Assembly (NCBI RefSeq): GCF_022227765.1
Contig: NZ_JAJMLZ010000003.1
Span: 62,001-126,000 of the forward strand
Source: Ectothiorhodospira shaposhnikovii
GTDB taxonomy: Bacteria; Pseudomonadota; Gammaproteobacteria; Ectothiorhodospirales; Ectothiorhodospiraceae
Length of the DNA stretch: 64,000 nucleotides
Direction of reading: 5' to 3'
The notes below the pieces were generated by a model. It did not search any database, was not told the DNA's origin, and was given only the letters and a program-made list of their open reading frames with translations. Positions 9,496 to 19,407 of this stretch are shown piece after piece. The position numbers were made by a program, and so were the translations under genes. The number at the start of each line of letters is the position of its first letter. Within the stretch, counting starts at the first letter, position 1.

Positions 9496-10365
9496 TCAGG
9501 AGCGAAGACGGCCGGGACCGGCGGCAAGCCCAGTCCCTGGAGACTCCTTGTCAGGGTCATTGGCCACCGGGATGTTGGGTCTGATGGGTCGGAAACAGGG
9601 TTCGGGCTGACGGGAGCGAAGCGCCCAGTTCCACAGTGCTTGCGAGGGCAGGGGCAGTACCAGGAACCAGTGTTCGAGGATTGCCAGGATCATCAAAATG
9701 GCCAGGAAGGTTGCCATGATGGCCTGGTGGGCGGAAACCTCCGGACTCAAGGCCATTTGTACCAGGAATACCGCCACCACCGTGGACGCGGTGACCGTCA
9801 GGGGGAACAGCAGATTCATGGGGCGCTTGCGGAAGTAGCTCTCCAGGTAGCGCAGATGATCCGGTAGCCACTCTTCATTGAGATTGCGCACGCCGAGGAA
9901 GACGTTGAGCTTGGTGCTGGTGCGCATGATCCAGAGGATGAGGAAGGTGTACAGGCCCATCTGATTGGCGCCCCCCCAGGTTACCCACAAAATGGCGACC
10001 GCACTGATCAGTAGTGCCAGTTCATGGTAGATGATGGCCTGGGTGGCGTAGAGGAATCGCCGCCAGCCACGGGCATTGTCCGGGCAGCGGGTACGCCGGG
10101 AGCCCGTGATCAGCCCCATGAGGAAGCTCATTTCCACCCAGCCCCAGATCAGGATGGCACAGGTGAAGGCAATATAGGCGCCGGCGACGGAGACATCCTG
10201 ACTGGTGATGGCCAGACCGTACAGGGCCGCGGCGCCAAGCAGGGTGGCGCCAAGCATGCTCCAGCGATAGGTATGCCGGGGGAGTCCGTCCAGATAGATG
10301 ATCGCTCCGGTGCTGAACCACCAGAGGAAGACCACATAGAGGATTGGCAGGCCGAACTGTGTCAC
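9496..10365 (-). CDS. puhE: Photosynthetic complex assembly protein PuhE
   Basis: A 289-aa polytopic membrane protein matching the PuhE (DUF3623) family found downstream of puhABC in purple bacteria. Roughly seven hydrophobic segments are visible, starting with LPILYVVFLWWFSTGAIIYL. PuhE influences reaction-centre assembly and bacteriochlorophyll flow; its biochemical activity is not known. The start is a GTG. A gap of about 50 bases separates it from puhC. Its place in the operon is the standard one. Confidence 0.87.
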   Translation of the reverse strand: MTQFGLPILYVVFLWWFSTGAIIYLDGLPRHTYRWSMLGATLLGAAALYGLAITSQDVSVAGAYIAFTCAILIWGWVEMSFLMGLITGSRRTRCPDNARGWRRFLYATQAIIYHELALLISAVAILWVTWGGANQMGLYTFLILWIMRTSTKLNVFLGVRNLNEEWLPDHLRYLESYFRKRPMNLLFPLTVTASTVVAVFLVQMALSPEVSAHQAIMATFLAILMILAILEHWFLVLPLPSQALWNWALRSRQPEPCFRPIRPNIPVANDPDKESPGTGLAAGPGRLRS

Positions 10366-10414
10366 GGATTCAGTTTACCCGGTTTCGCGGCCTAGCGCGC
10401 AAGGAGTGCCGCGG

Positions 10415-10912
10415 TCAGGAGTCCCTGGCCGCGTCCAGAAGCCGGCCGAAGGCGGCGGCGTTGGTGGAGCCGAAGGCATTGAGCTCGTAACGCAGGCCGG
10501 TGGCGGGATCTTCCAGCGTCAGACTGCCGTTGGACCAGCGTGTCAGGCGCAGGGGCGAGGGATCGCTTTTTTCCGCCTCGGTACGACGATCAAGGGCGAT
10601 GATACGGATGACGGTGCGCATGAACCCGCCTTCGGAAGGGCTGAGCACCTGGAGGACCTGACCATTGGCGCCATCGAGCACCGCCAGATAGCCGCCGGGG
10701 CGATCTTCGGTGCGCAGGTCCAGAGTCTGTACCGCTGTGACCTGGGGCGCGCTGGATGGAGCCGCGGCATCGACCTGGGCTGGGGAGGATCTGGTGGCCG
10801 TGGCACTGGCACCGAGGTAATACACCCCCGCGCCCAGTGCCACGACCAGCACGCCCAGCCCGGAGAGCAACAGTGTGGTTCTGGATCGCTGGCTCGCCGG
10901 CTTCTCACTCAT
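10415..10912 (-). CDS. puhC: Photosynthetic complex assembly protein PuhC
   Basis: A 165-aa bitopic membrane protein. A short charged N terminus is followed by one transmembrane helix (TTLLLSGLGVLVVALGAGVY, about residues 14-33), then a periplasmic domain. The periplasmic part has the PuhC-type core LDLRTEDRPGGYLAVLDGANG. PuhC is needed for normal reaction-centre/LH1 core complex formation. The ATG overlaps the puhB stop codon by four bases, implying translational coupling. Confidence 0.87.
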   Translation of the reverse strand: MSEKPASQRSRTTLLLSGLGVLVVALGAGVYYLGASATATRSSPAQVDAAAPSSAPQVTAVQTLDLRTEDRPGGYLAVLDGANGQVLQVLSPSEGGFMRTVIRIIALDRRTEAEKSDPSPLRLTRWSNGSLTLEDPATGLRYELNAFGSTNAAAFGRLLDAARDS

Positions 10913-11592
10913 GATGCGGTCTGGCTCGAGGTCTGATCGGTACGTTTGCTGGGTGCGGAACCGGACAGCATGCCCGTCAGCTCGGGTCTGGCGTTCGGAT
11001 CCGCAGGTACATATTCACCATGGATGGCCTTGCCCAGCAGCTCTGCAACGCGCTTGGCATCGGGGATGCAACGCAACATGGGCTGAGGGGTCAGCAGACG
11101 CCAGGGGCGAACATGGGGCCACATGATCAGGTAGGACACCCGTTCCGGCGGCTCAAGCACCAGGGCAATGTCGCCCGTTCCATCGGCGTAGGCCTTAAGT
11201 GACGCGGACTGGATCACCCGGTAGGGGAGGTTCACCGACATCTGTATGGCAACCCCGAAACGGATGACGATACGACGATTCGTGATGGTATAGACCGTGG
11301 CACGTGCCATCAGCCACGCCAGTAGGTAGAGCAGGGCTACCGCGGTCACGGACAGGGTCAGGACAAGGGCGATGTCGGCCAGTGCTCCGGGGATGGAGGC
11401 ACCTTGCATCAGGCTGTAGCTGCCCCGGGCCGCAAGGAAGATACCCAGATAGACCATGACCTTTCTGACGTGAAAGGCCCGCCGGGCGAGGGCGCCCCAC
11501 AGGGGGGCGCCTTGCCACAGGATGTGCTCCCCCTCGGGGGGGAGCTCGGGCAGACCACGGATCGGTTCAGGAGCGTGGTCGTCGTGACTCAC
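10909..11592 (-). CDS. puhB: Photosynthetic complex assembly protein PuhB
   Basis: A 227-aa membrane protein of the PuhB family, with a bacterial PH-like domain after the transmembrane helices. The N-terminal LPELPPEGEHILWQGAP motif is characteristic; helices lie around residues 42-60 and 72-95, followed by TVYTITNRRIVIRFGVAIQM. PuhB is a dimeric assembly factor for the reaction centre and indirectly LH1. It starts with GTG and overlaps the end of puhA by four bases, and its own stop overlaps puhC. Confidence 0.9.
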   Translation of the reverse strand: MSHDDHAPEPIRGLPELPPEGEHILWQGAPLWGALARRAFHVRKVMVYLGIFLAARGSYSLMQGASIPGALADIALVLTLSVTAVALLYLLAWLMARATVYTITNRRIVIRFGVAIQMSVNLPYRVIQSASLKAYADGTGDIALVLEPPERVSYLIMWPHVRPWRLLTPQPMLRCIPDAKRVAELLGKAIHGEYVPADPNARPELTGMLSGSAPSKRTDQTSSQTAS

Positions 11593-12419
11593 AGGAAGGC
11601 TTCCCTGCGTTCCTTGGTGGCGTAGAAGTGACCACCACCGAAGTAGGCCATGATGCGGTCTTCTTCCAGGCGGGTGACGGACTCGGCATTACGGGTCACG
11701 GGGGCATCGGCGAAGTGATGGGACATCACGGACACCACGCGAACCTCGAAGGGACGACCGTCAATCATGCGCTCGCCCAGGCTGGCGCCTGCCTTGGCCT
11801 TGGCGGCGCGAGCCACCTTGGAGAGGAACATCGGCACCAGGACGGTGCGGTTGGCAATCTCGGAATTGACTTCCACCTCCAGATAGCGGGGCATGGCTTC
11901 GGAGCGGTCAACCCAGATGTCACGCACGGTGCCGGCCACCTTGCCGTCAGCGGCGTAGACGGGCATGCCGCGCGGATCGGGATCACGGGAAGGCACGCCG
12001 AAGCCGTGGCTGGTGACGCGCATGGGCACGATACGGGGCGTACCGTCCATGGTGACGTCGGGCTCGTCGGCACGCTGTGCCCAGGAGGCCGGACCCACGC
12101 CGTCAATCATGGGATTGCCGGTGGGCTCCAGCGGAGAACCGGGGAACTTGTTGGCCGGCTTGGCATGCACTTCACGGGTATCGGGGTTGCCGTTGGCGAT
12201 GATGATGGCACCACCGTCGGCGGTCAGGAACTGCTTGGGACCGGGGACGGGCGGGAAACCCTGAACCGTGATGTAGGGGGAACGATCAGACTCCAGTGGA
12301 TACCCCTCCCGCTTGTTTTCGCGGTGGAGGTAATAGACTAGGCCTGCAAAGAAGAACCAGAAGACGTACAGCGTGACTTGCGCGACATCCATATATTCAG
12401 TAATGGCACCGGTTGGCAT
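11589..12419 (-). CDS. puhA: Photosynthetic reaction centre H subunit
   Basis: A 276-aa protein with a single N-terminal transmembrane helix (VAQVTLYVFWFFFAGLVYYL, about residues 12-31) and a large cytoplasmic beta-rich domain. It caps the L/M core and shapes proton delivery to QB. Diagnostic segments are the GAITEYMDVAQ start, NKREGYPLE just after the helix, and VRDIWVDRSEAMPRYLEVE. A strong GGAGGAAA ribosome binding site precedes the ATG by five bases, fitting a highly expressed structural protein in the middle of an operon. The lhaA stop lies 27 bases upstream. L, M and LH1 genes (puf) are not in this window. Confidence 0.96.
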   Translation of the reverse strand: MPTGAITEYMDVAQVTLYVFWFFFAGLVYYLHRENKREGYPLESDRSPYITVQGFPPVPGPKQFLTADGGAIIIANGNPDTREVHAKPANKFPGSPLEPTGNPMIDGVGPASWAQRADEPDVTMDGTPRIVPMRVTSHGFGVPSRDPDPRGMPVYAADGKVAGTVRDIWVDRSEAMPRYLEVEVNSEIANRTVLVPMFLSKVARAAKAKAGASLGERMIDGRPFEVRVVSVMSHHFADAPVTRNAESVTRLEEDRIMAYFGGGHFYATKERREAFL

Positions 12420-12446
12420 TGCATTTCCTCCAAGTTTCGAGTGGGC

Positions 12447-13883
12447 CTAGCCGGGGAAGTCGGCCATGCCGAACCTCGATGAAGATTGCTCTCGGGAAAC
12501 GCTCTTGCTGCGCACGAGCGGTCCGATCGCGACGAGTGTGGCTAACAACAACACTATTTCAATATGGTAGACCACCGCATAGCCAATTTCCGGACCGGTC
12601 AGGGACGGACCCAGCAGTTCCCTGCTGGTCATGGCATTGACGATGTCGCGAATCACACCCCCCAGGATGATCCCAAGACCCAGGGCGGTTGCCTGAACGG
12701 CGCCCCAGGCACCCAGTGCGATGCCGCTTTGTCCACCATTCTCCCGGCTCATGGCCGCAATCAATGTGCCCACGGCGAAAAAGCCTGTACCGAAACCGAT
12801 GCATGTGGCACCGATACGGAACAGCAACGCCGAATCCATGGGTGCTGCAAGGATCACTGCCGTGAACGCACCAATGCCGATCAGTGCGCCCAGGGCCGAG
12901 AGCCGATAGGGGTTCCCGCCGCGGTTCAACCACCAGGCCGCCAGGGCCAGGGAGGCCAGGGTACCGCCCGCAAGCAAGGCCGTCAGTGTCGTTGTGGCAC
13001 TGACGGACAACCCCAGAATTTCTCCGCCGTAAGGCTCCAATAATATGTCCTGCATCTGGAAACCGGCCGTTCCCAGCCCCACCACCACGAGAAAGCGCGC
13101 CGCATGGCTCTGACTCATGTAATTGCGCCAGGCTTCCTTGAAAGGTTGCCGCGGTGCGTTCTTCGAGGTGCGTGCAGGGTTACGTGCCTCTTGTTTCCAT
13201 AATGCCAGACAATTTACAAGGAAAGTCACGACAGCCGCGCCTTGTATGACCTGGATCAGTTTCATTTCGCTGAAATCGATCAGCAGGGCGCCCAGGGTGA
13301 GGGCGCTGACCAGCATGCCCACCAGGAGCATGGTGTAGAGGAGGGCAACCACCCGTGGCCGCTTGTCTTCCGGGGCCAGATCGGTGGCCAGGGCCAGTCC
13401 CGCGGTCTGGGTGGTATGCAGTCCGGCGCCGGTCAGGAAAAAGGCCAGCGCGGCCGCCGCGGGACCCGCCCATTCCGGTCCCATTTCACCGCCGGTGGAC
13501 ATGAGCAGCAGGGCAAAGGGCATGAAGGCCAGGCCACCGAACTGCATCAGCGTGCCGATCCAGATGTAGGGCACGCGGCGCCAGCCCAGGGCGGAACGAT
13601 GGGTGTCGGAACGGTGTCCGATGAGGACGCGGAAGGGCGCGAACAGGACAGGCAGGGCGACCATCAGGGCCACCAAGGCCGCCGACAGGCCCAGTTCCAC
13701 AATCATGACGCGATTGAGGGTGCCCGTTAGTAGAACGATGGCCATGCCCACGGAGAGTTGGAACAGGGACAGGCGCAATAGCCGCCCCAGGGGCAGATCC
13801 CGGGTGGCGGCATCGGCGAAGGGCAGAAAGCGCGGTCCTACATGGGACAGCGCTCTGGCGATCTGTCGGCTGACGGCCTTCAC
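12447..13883 (-). CDS. lhaA: LhaA/PucC-type light-harvesting 1 assembly factor
   Basis: A 478-aa major-facilitator-like protein with about twelve transmembrane helices, of the bacteriochlorophyll-delivery (PucC/LhaA) family. It starts ALSHVGPRFLPFADAATRDL, followed by LGRLLRLSLFQLSVGMA, both typical. LhaA is thought to deliver bacteriochlorophyll or insert LH1 polypeptides during core-complex assembly. The start is GTG at 13883, overlapping the bchM stop (GTGA). The position between bchM and puhA is conserved in purple bacteria. No internal disruption was seen. Confidence 0.92.
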   Translation of the reverse strand: MKAVSRQIARALSHVGPRFLPFADAATRDLPLGRLLRLSLFQLSVGMAIVLLTGTLNRVMIVELGLSAALVALMVALPVLFAPFRVLIGHRSDTHRSALGWRRVPYIWIGTLMQFGGLAFMPFALLLMSTGGEMGPEWAGPAAAALAFFLTGAGLHTTQTAGLALATDLAPEDKRPRVVALLYTMLLVGMLVSALTLGALLIDFSEMKLIQVIQGAAVVTFLVNCLALWKQEARNPARTSKNAPRQPFKEAWRNYMSQSHAARFLVVVGLGTAGFQMQDILLEPYGGEILGLSVSATTTLTALLAGGTLASLALAAWWLNRGGNPYRLSALGALIGIGAFTAVILAAPMDSALLFRIGATCIGFGTGFFAVGTLIAAMSRENGGQSGIALGAWGAVQATALGLGIILGGVIRDIVNAMTSRELLGPSLTGPEIGYAVVYHIEIVLLLATLVAIGPLVRSKSVSREQSSSRFGMADFPG

Positions 13884-14599
13884 GTCACATCATTCCTGCC
13901 TGTGCTCAATTCCAGTGCCTGGGAGGTATAGAACCCCTTGGAAATGCGATGGGTCCGCATGGGTTTCCAGCCGTCGAGGGCGGGTTCGGCGGCAATCAGT
14001 CGTAGCAGTGTCTTTTCGGCCACCGGCTCGATGGCGGGGGAGCGGTCGCTCTTGGGGAATACCTTGCCCACCGTGTGCATGATGGCCAGGGCCGGGGTGC
14101 GCGGGGCAAAGGTGAACAGCAGTCCCGCATGGGTGCGGGCAGCCAGCACAGAGAGGGCCTGGACGATGTCCTGGGACTGATAGTGGATCAGGGAATCCAT
14201 GGCCACCACATAGTCGAATTCACCCAAGGTCGGGTCCAGGTAGTCGCCCACATGGAATTTGATCTCGCCGGTACCCAGATCCTCGGATTCGGCCCGTTCA
14301 CGGGCCATGTCCACCAGGTTCTGGGACAGGTCGATGGCGATCACGTGGGCCCCGCGACGGGCGGCCTCCACCGAGAGCATGCCCGTGCCGCAACCGGCAT
14401 CCAGCACCCACTTGCCGGTGAGGTCCTGCGGCAGCCAGTCCAGCAAGGTGTTGCGCATCTGTTCCCGACCGGCGCGCACCGTGGCGCGAATGTGGCCCAG
14501 CGGCGTGTCGGAGGTCAGCTTTTTCCAGGCATCGACGGCGGTCCGGTCGAAGTAGGTTTCCAACTGGCCGCGTCGCTTCTGATAAGAGGGAGAAGGCAT
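13880..14599 (-). CDS. bchM: Magnesium-protoporphyrin IX O-methyltransferase
   Basis: A 239-aa SAM-dependent methyltransferase that esterifies the C13 propionate of Mg-protoporphyrin IX. The Rossmann SAM motif VLDAGCGTGMLSVEAARRG and the following VIAIDLSQNLVDMARERA are clear. The N terminus reads YQKRRGQLETYFDRTAVDAW, as in other BchM proteins. In most purple bacteria bchM directly follows bchL and bchH; here 132 non-coding bases and then bchB lie upstream, so the enzyme that makes its substrate (Mg-chelatase H) must be encoded elsewhere. Its stop overlaps the lhaA start. Confidence 0.93.
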   Translation of the reverse strand: MPSPSYQKRRGQLETYFDRTAVDAWKKLTSDTPLGHIRATVRAGREQMRNTLLDWLPQDLTGKWVLDAGCGTGMLSVEAARRGAHVIAIDLSQNLVDMARERAESEDLGTGEIKFHVGDYLDPTLGEFDYVVAMDSLIHYQSQDIVQALSVLAARTHAGLLFTFAPRTPALAIMHTVGKVFPKSDRSPAIEPVAEKTLLRLIAAEPALDGWKPMRTHRISKGFYTSQALELSTGRNDVT

Positions 14600-14640
14600 C
14601 AGGAAAATCCGTGTGAGTCAAAATGGGGCGGCATGGACCC

Positions 14641-14668
14641 TGATTATAGTTGGCCGCGGGGAAGTCCT
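14641..14668 (-). promoter_or_regulatory. Possible bchM promoter (-10 TATAAT)
   Basis: In the 132-base gap upstream of bchM the minus strand carries a perfect TATAAT at 14648-14643. The sequence 17 bases further upstream (TGAGGA) is a poor -35 box. A 9-bp inverted repeat CCGCGGGGA/TCCCCGCGG (14655-14680) lies just upstream and has no T-tract. This could give bchM-lhaA-puh a promoter independent of bchF. Support is the -10 element only. Confidence 0.3.
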
Positions 14669-14731
14669 CATCCCCGCGGGCCGTCCATCCTGATCAGGGC
14701 AGGACATGCATGGGGCCGCGGCCGGCATGTG

Positions 14732-16339
14732 TCACCGACCGAAGTGTGCCTTGGCATCGTACAGGGTGTCGATTTCGATGCGACTGATCCCCCGTTCCTT
14801 GGCAAAGCGCTCGGTATTGCGTCGTGCCTTGCCGCGGACGAAGAACGGGATCTTGCGCAGTTCCTTTTCCGCTTCCGGAGACCAGACGGGTTCGCCGTCC
14901 GTCGGCGTCGCCTCCGGCTCCGGCTCTACCGTGGCGGCAGCGGGGCTTGTGGCCGCCTGGGCGGCCCCCACGGGGCGGGTTTCCGCCGGCGCGCTGGCGC
15001 CCAGATGTGAAGGGCCTGCCTCGGCGTGGAACTCGAAGTCTTCCCGGAACATGCCCAGCAGGTGTTCTTCCAGGCCCATCATCAGGGGGTGTACCCAGGT
15101 ATCGAACAGGACGTTGGCGCCGCCAAAGCCCATCTGGGGGGCGTAACGGGCAGGGAAGTCCTGCACATGGACCGGCGCGGAGATGACGGCGCAGGCCACA
15201 CCCAGACGCTTGGCGATATGCCGCTCCATCTGGGTGCCCAGCACCAGTTCCGGATGCAATTCCGCCACCTGGGCTTCCACTTCCAGATAATCGTCGGTGA
15301 TCAGGGGTTCGATGCCGTACTGCTTGGCAGCCTCGCGTACCTCCCGGGCGAATTCCCGGCTGTAGGTGCCCAGCCCCACCACGGTAAAGCCGAATTCCTC
15401 GGTGGCGACCCGGGCCGCCGCGACGGCATGGGTGGCATCACCGAAGATGAATACCCGCTTGCCGGTGAGGTAGTTGGAGTCCACCGACCGTGAATACCAA
15501 GGCAGGCGGGAGTCGCCGTCACGCAGGGCAGGCTCCGGGTCGACACCGGCCAGGGCGGCCACTTCGGCGATGAATTCGCGGGTGGCGCCGACCCCGATGG
15601 GCACCACCTTGGTGAAGGGCTGCTTGAACATCCGCTCCAGCCACTTGGCGGCGGTGGCGGCGATCTCGGGATACAGGACCACGTTGAAATCGGCCTCGCC
15701 CAGGCGGGCGATGTCCATCGGCGTGGCGCTCATGGGGGCGGTCACGTGGACGTCGATGCCGAGGCTGTTCAGCAATCGGGTGATTTCCTGAATGTCATCC
15801 CGATGCCGGAACCCCAGGGCCGTGGGACCGAGGATGTTGCAGCGTGGCCGTTGTCCTTCGGGTCGGGCAGGGCGCTCGGTGCCCGGTGCCGGGACATGGG
15901 GGCCGGCCAGACCGCGAACGACCTGATAGAAGGTTTCCGACGCGCCCCAGTTTTCCTTGCGTTGATAGGACGACAGTTCCAGCGGGATGGCGGGAACGGG
16001 CAGACCCAGTCCCTTGGCCAGACCGCCCGGGTCATCCTGAATCAGTTCCGCGGTGCAGGAGGAACTGACCAGCATCGCCTGGGGCTTGAAGCGCTCGCAG
16101 GCCTCCCGGGCGGCCTCCATGAACAGTTCGGCCGTGTCCTGGCCCAGATCACGGCCCTTGAAGGAGGTGTAGGTCACCGGCGGGCGCTTGTCGCGCCGCT
16201 CGATCATGGTGAACAGCAGATCCGCATAGGTGTCACCCTGCGGTGCGTGAATCACGTAATGGAGGCCCTCCATCCCGGTGGCCACGCGCATGGCGCCCAC
16301 ATGGGGTGGGCCTTCATAAGTCCAGACCGTCAGTTGCAC
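14732..16339 (-). CDS. bchB: Light-independent protochlorophyllide reductase subunit B
   Basis: A 535-aa nitrogenase-like catalytic subunit. With BchN it forms the NB-protein that reduces ring D of protochlorophyllide in the dark using electrons from BchL. The N terminus [20 protein letters not shown] is diagnostic, as are [27 protein letters not shown] and the C-terminal domain [21 protein letters not shown] linker rich in Ala, Pro and Glu precedes that domain. It starts four bases after bchN. The BchL iron protein required for activity is not encoded next to it, unlike the usual arrangement. Confidence 0.96.
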   Translation of the reverse strand: MQLTVWTYEGPPHVGAMRVATGMEGLHYVIHAPQGDTYADLLFTMIERRDKRPPVTYTSFKGRDLGQDTAELFMEAAREACERFKPQAMLVSSSCTAELIQDDPGGLAKGLGLPVPAIPLELSSYQRKENWGASETFYQVVRGLAGPHVPAPGTERPARPEGQRPRCNILGPTALGFRHRDDIQEITRLLNSLGIDVHVTAPMSATPMDIARLGEADFNVVLYPEIAATAAKWLERMFKQPFTKVVPIGVGATREFIAEVAALAGVDPEPALRDGDSRLPWYSRSVDSNYLTGKRVFIFGDATHAVAAARVATEEFGFTVVGLGTYSREFAREVREAAKQYGIEPLITDDYLEVEAQVAELHPELVLGTQMERHIAKRLGVACAVISAPVHVQDFPARYAPQMGFGGANVLFDTWVHPLMMGLEEHLLGMFREDFEFHAEAGPSHLGASAPAETRPVGAAQAATSPAAATVEPEPEATPTDGEPVWSPEAEKELRKIPFFVRGKARRNTERFAKERGISRIEIDTLYDAKAHFGR

Positions 16340-16343
16340 GACA

Positions 16344-18106
<1,763 letters not shown>

Positions 18107-18165
18107 TGCGCCTTTCTCCAGACAGCTCAACGTGGTGGCGTGAGTTTGTACAAGGGTCCCTGGTT

Positions 18166-18222
18166 TGTCAATCAAAGTGGACGTAAGCATTGGTTGACAA
18201 TCCTTTATCGGGCAACCATGAT
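18166..18222. promoter_or_regulatory. Divergent bchF/aerR promoters with two PpsR-like operators
   Basis: Plus strand: TTGACA at 18194-18199, 17-base spacer, CATGAT at 18217-18222, directed at aerR-ppsR. Minus strand: TTGACA at 18171-18166, 17-base spacer, then a weak CAAACT, directed at bchF. Two palindromes of PpsR/CrtJ type (consensus TGT-N12-ACA) lie between: TGT-N12-ACG at 18166-18183 and CGT-N12-ACA at 18182-18199. They overlap by two bases and each covers one of the -35 boxes. Each differs from the consensus half-sites by one base. The promoter and operator roles are inferred from position and match. Confidence 0.6.
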
Positions 18223-18353
18223 TTTTGTGGGTAAAAAAGCGCCCTCGTCCTGCTAGACTGCCTGTTTTGAATGCCCGGAGAATGGCTGTGCTTTCCAGGC
18301 ATTGACCGACTGTCGCCGCCACGGTGGCTTTCCGACGTCCTTGGGAGGGGTTG

Positions 18354-19364
18354 ATGGTGACTGCGAGACGACCGACCAGTCGCGACGAGCGGGTGCCGAC
18401 CCGAAGTCCTGGTGGGGAAATGATGGATCTGCACATGCTCGATGGTTCCTCCGCCAATGCGGATGGGGAAGGGCGATCTCTTGCGGCGGAGGGCGATATC
18501 GCGGATGCGCGGCCGGACCGGGATACCGAGCGTTTGAGAAGCGAGCTTTCCAGGGTCATCGAGGGGGAGATCATCCCCCGTCTGATGCTGGCGCACCGCA
18601 CCCGAACCGGTGGCGACGGCCGCCGGCCGGGGAGCCGAAAGGGGGGGCGGTCCGTGACGATCGGCCCCGACACCGCGCCTATCAATGGACAGTCGGTGGC
18701 AGAGTTTGCCCGCTTGGTCATGGAGCATGATGCCGCCGCCGCCTCGTCCTATGTGGACATGCTGCGTGCGCGGGGTGCCACTCTGGAGATGATCTTCGTG
18801 CAGTTGCTGGCCCCCACGGCAAAGCGCCTGGGGGAATTGTGGGAGATCGATCAGGCTGATTTTACAGAAGTGACCGTGGGCCTTTGCCGGCTCCAGCACG
18901 TGCTGCGGGAGCTGGGGGGCATCTTCGAGGGAGAACTCGGGCACGAATTGCCCAGTCAGAAGAGGGTGCTGATGGCCCCGATACCCGGGGAGCATCACAC
19001 CTTCGGTCTTCTGATGGTTTCTGAATTCTTTCGCCGCGCGGGTTGGGAAGTCACCTGTGACCCGGCGATCAGCGCCGCTGAACTGAATCACCTGGTGCAT
19101 CGGGAATGGTTCGACGTGGTGGCTCTGTCCGTCAGTTGTGAACCGTTGCTGGAACGGGTTTCCGGCACGATCAAGGGGGTTCGTCGCGCATCCCGAAACC
19201 CTGCTGTCGGGATACTCGTGGGCGGACGCCTGTTCGTGGAAAACCCTCACCTGGTGTCCGTGGTGGGGGCCGACATGACGGCGACGGATGGCAATGAAGC
19301 GGTTCGTCGGGCCGAGGACATGCTGTTCCGGCGGGTGGGTTGCGTGAGTCAGCAGATTGGCTGA
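18354..19364 (+). CDS. aerR: AerR cobalamin-binding photosynthesis regulator
   Basis: Partner of PpsR/CrtJ; in Rhodobacter, AerR binds cobalamin and light converts it to an antirepressor. The 336-aa product has an N-terminal extension (about 1-110, low complexity, charged), a helical cap region (LLAPTAKRLGELWEIDQADF), and a Rossmann-like B12 domain from about 203 with PGEHHTFGLLMVSEFFRRAG (His214/215) and VGGRLFVENPHL. The start is the ATG at 18354, preceded by GGGAGGGG; an upstream in-frame GTG at 18324 lacks a ribosome binding site. It is co-directional with ppsR, whose frame opens at the aerR stop. The N-terminal extension looks longer than in better-known AerR proteins. Confidence 0.88.
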   Translation: MVTARRPTSRDERVPTRSPGGEMMDLHMLDGSSANADGEGRSLAAEGDIADARPDRDTERLRSELSRVIEGEIIPRLMLAHRTRTGGDGRRPGSRKGGRSVTIGPDTAPINGQSVAEFARLVMEHDAAAASSYVDMLRARGATLEMIFVQLLAPTAKRLGELWEIDQADFTEVTVGLCRLQHVLRELGGIFEGELGHELPSQKRVLMAPIPGEHHTFGLLMVSEFFRRAGWEVTCDPAISAAELNHLVHREWFDVVALSVSCEPLLERVSGTIKGVRRASRNPAVGILVGGRLFVENPHLVSVVGADMTATDGNEAVRRAEDMLFRRVGCVSQQIG

Positions 19365-19407
19365 TGTGATCCGGATACAGGATTTGATACCGATAAGCGT
19401 GGAGCGA

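Noticed and set aside
12440-12560. PpsR site upstream of puhA within the end of lhaA
   Set aside because: The best candidate has TGT and ACA separated by 11 rather than 12 bases, so it does not meet the pattern.
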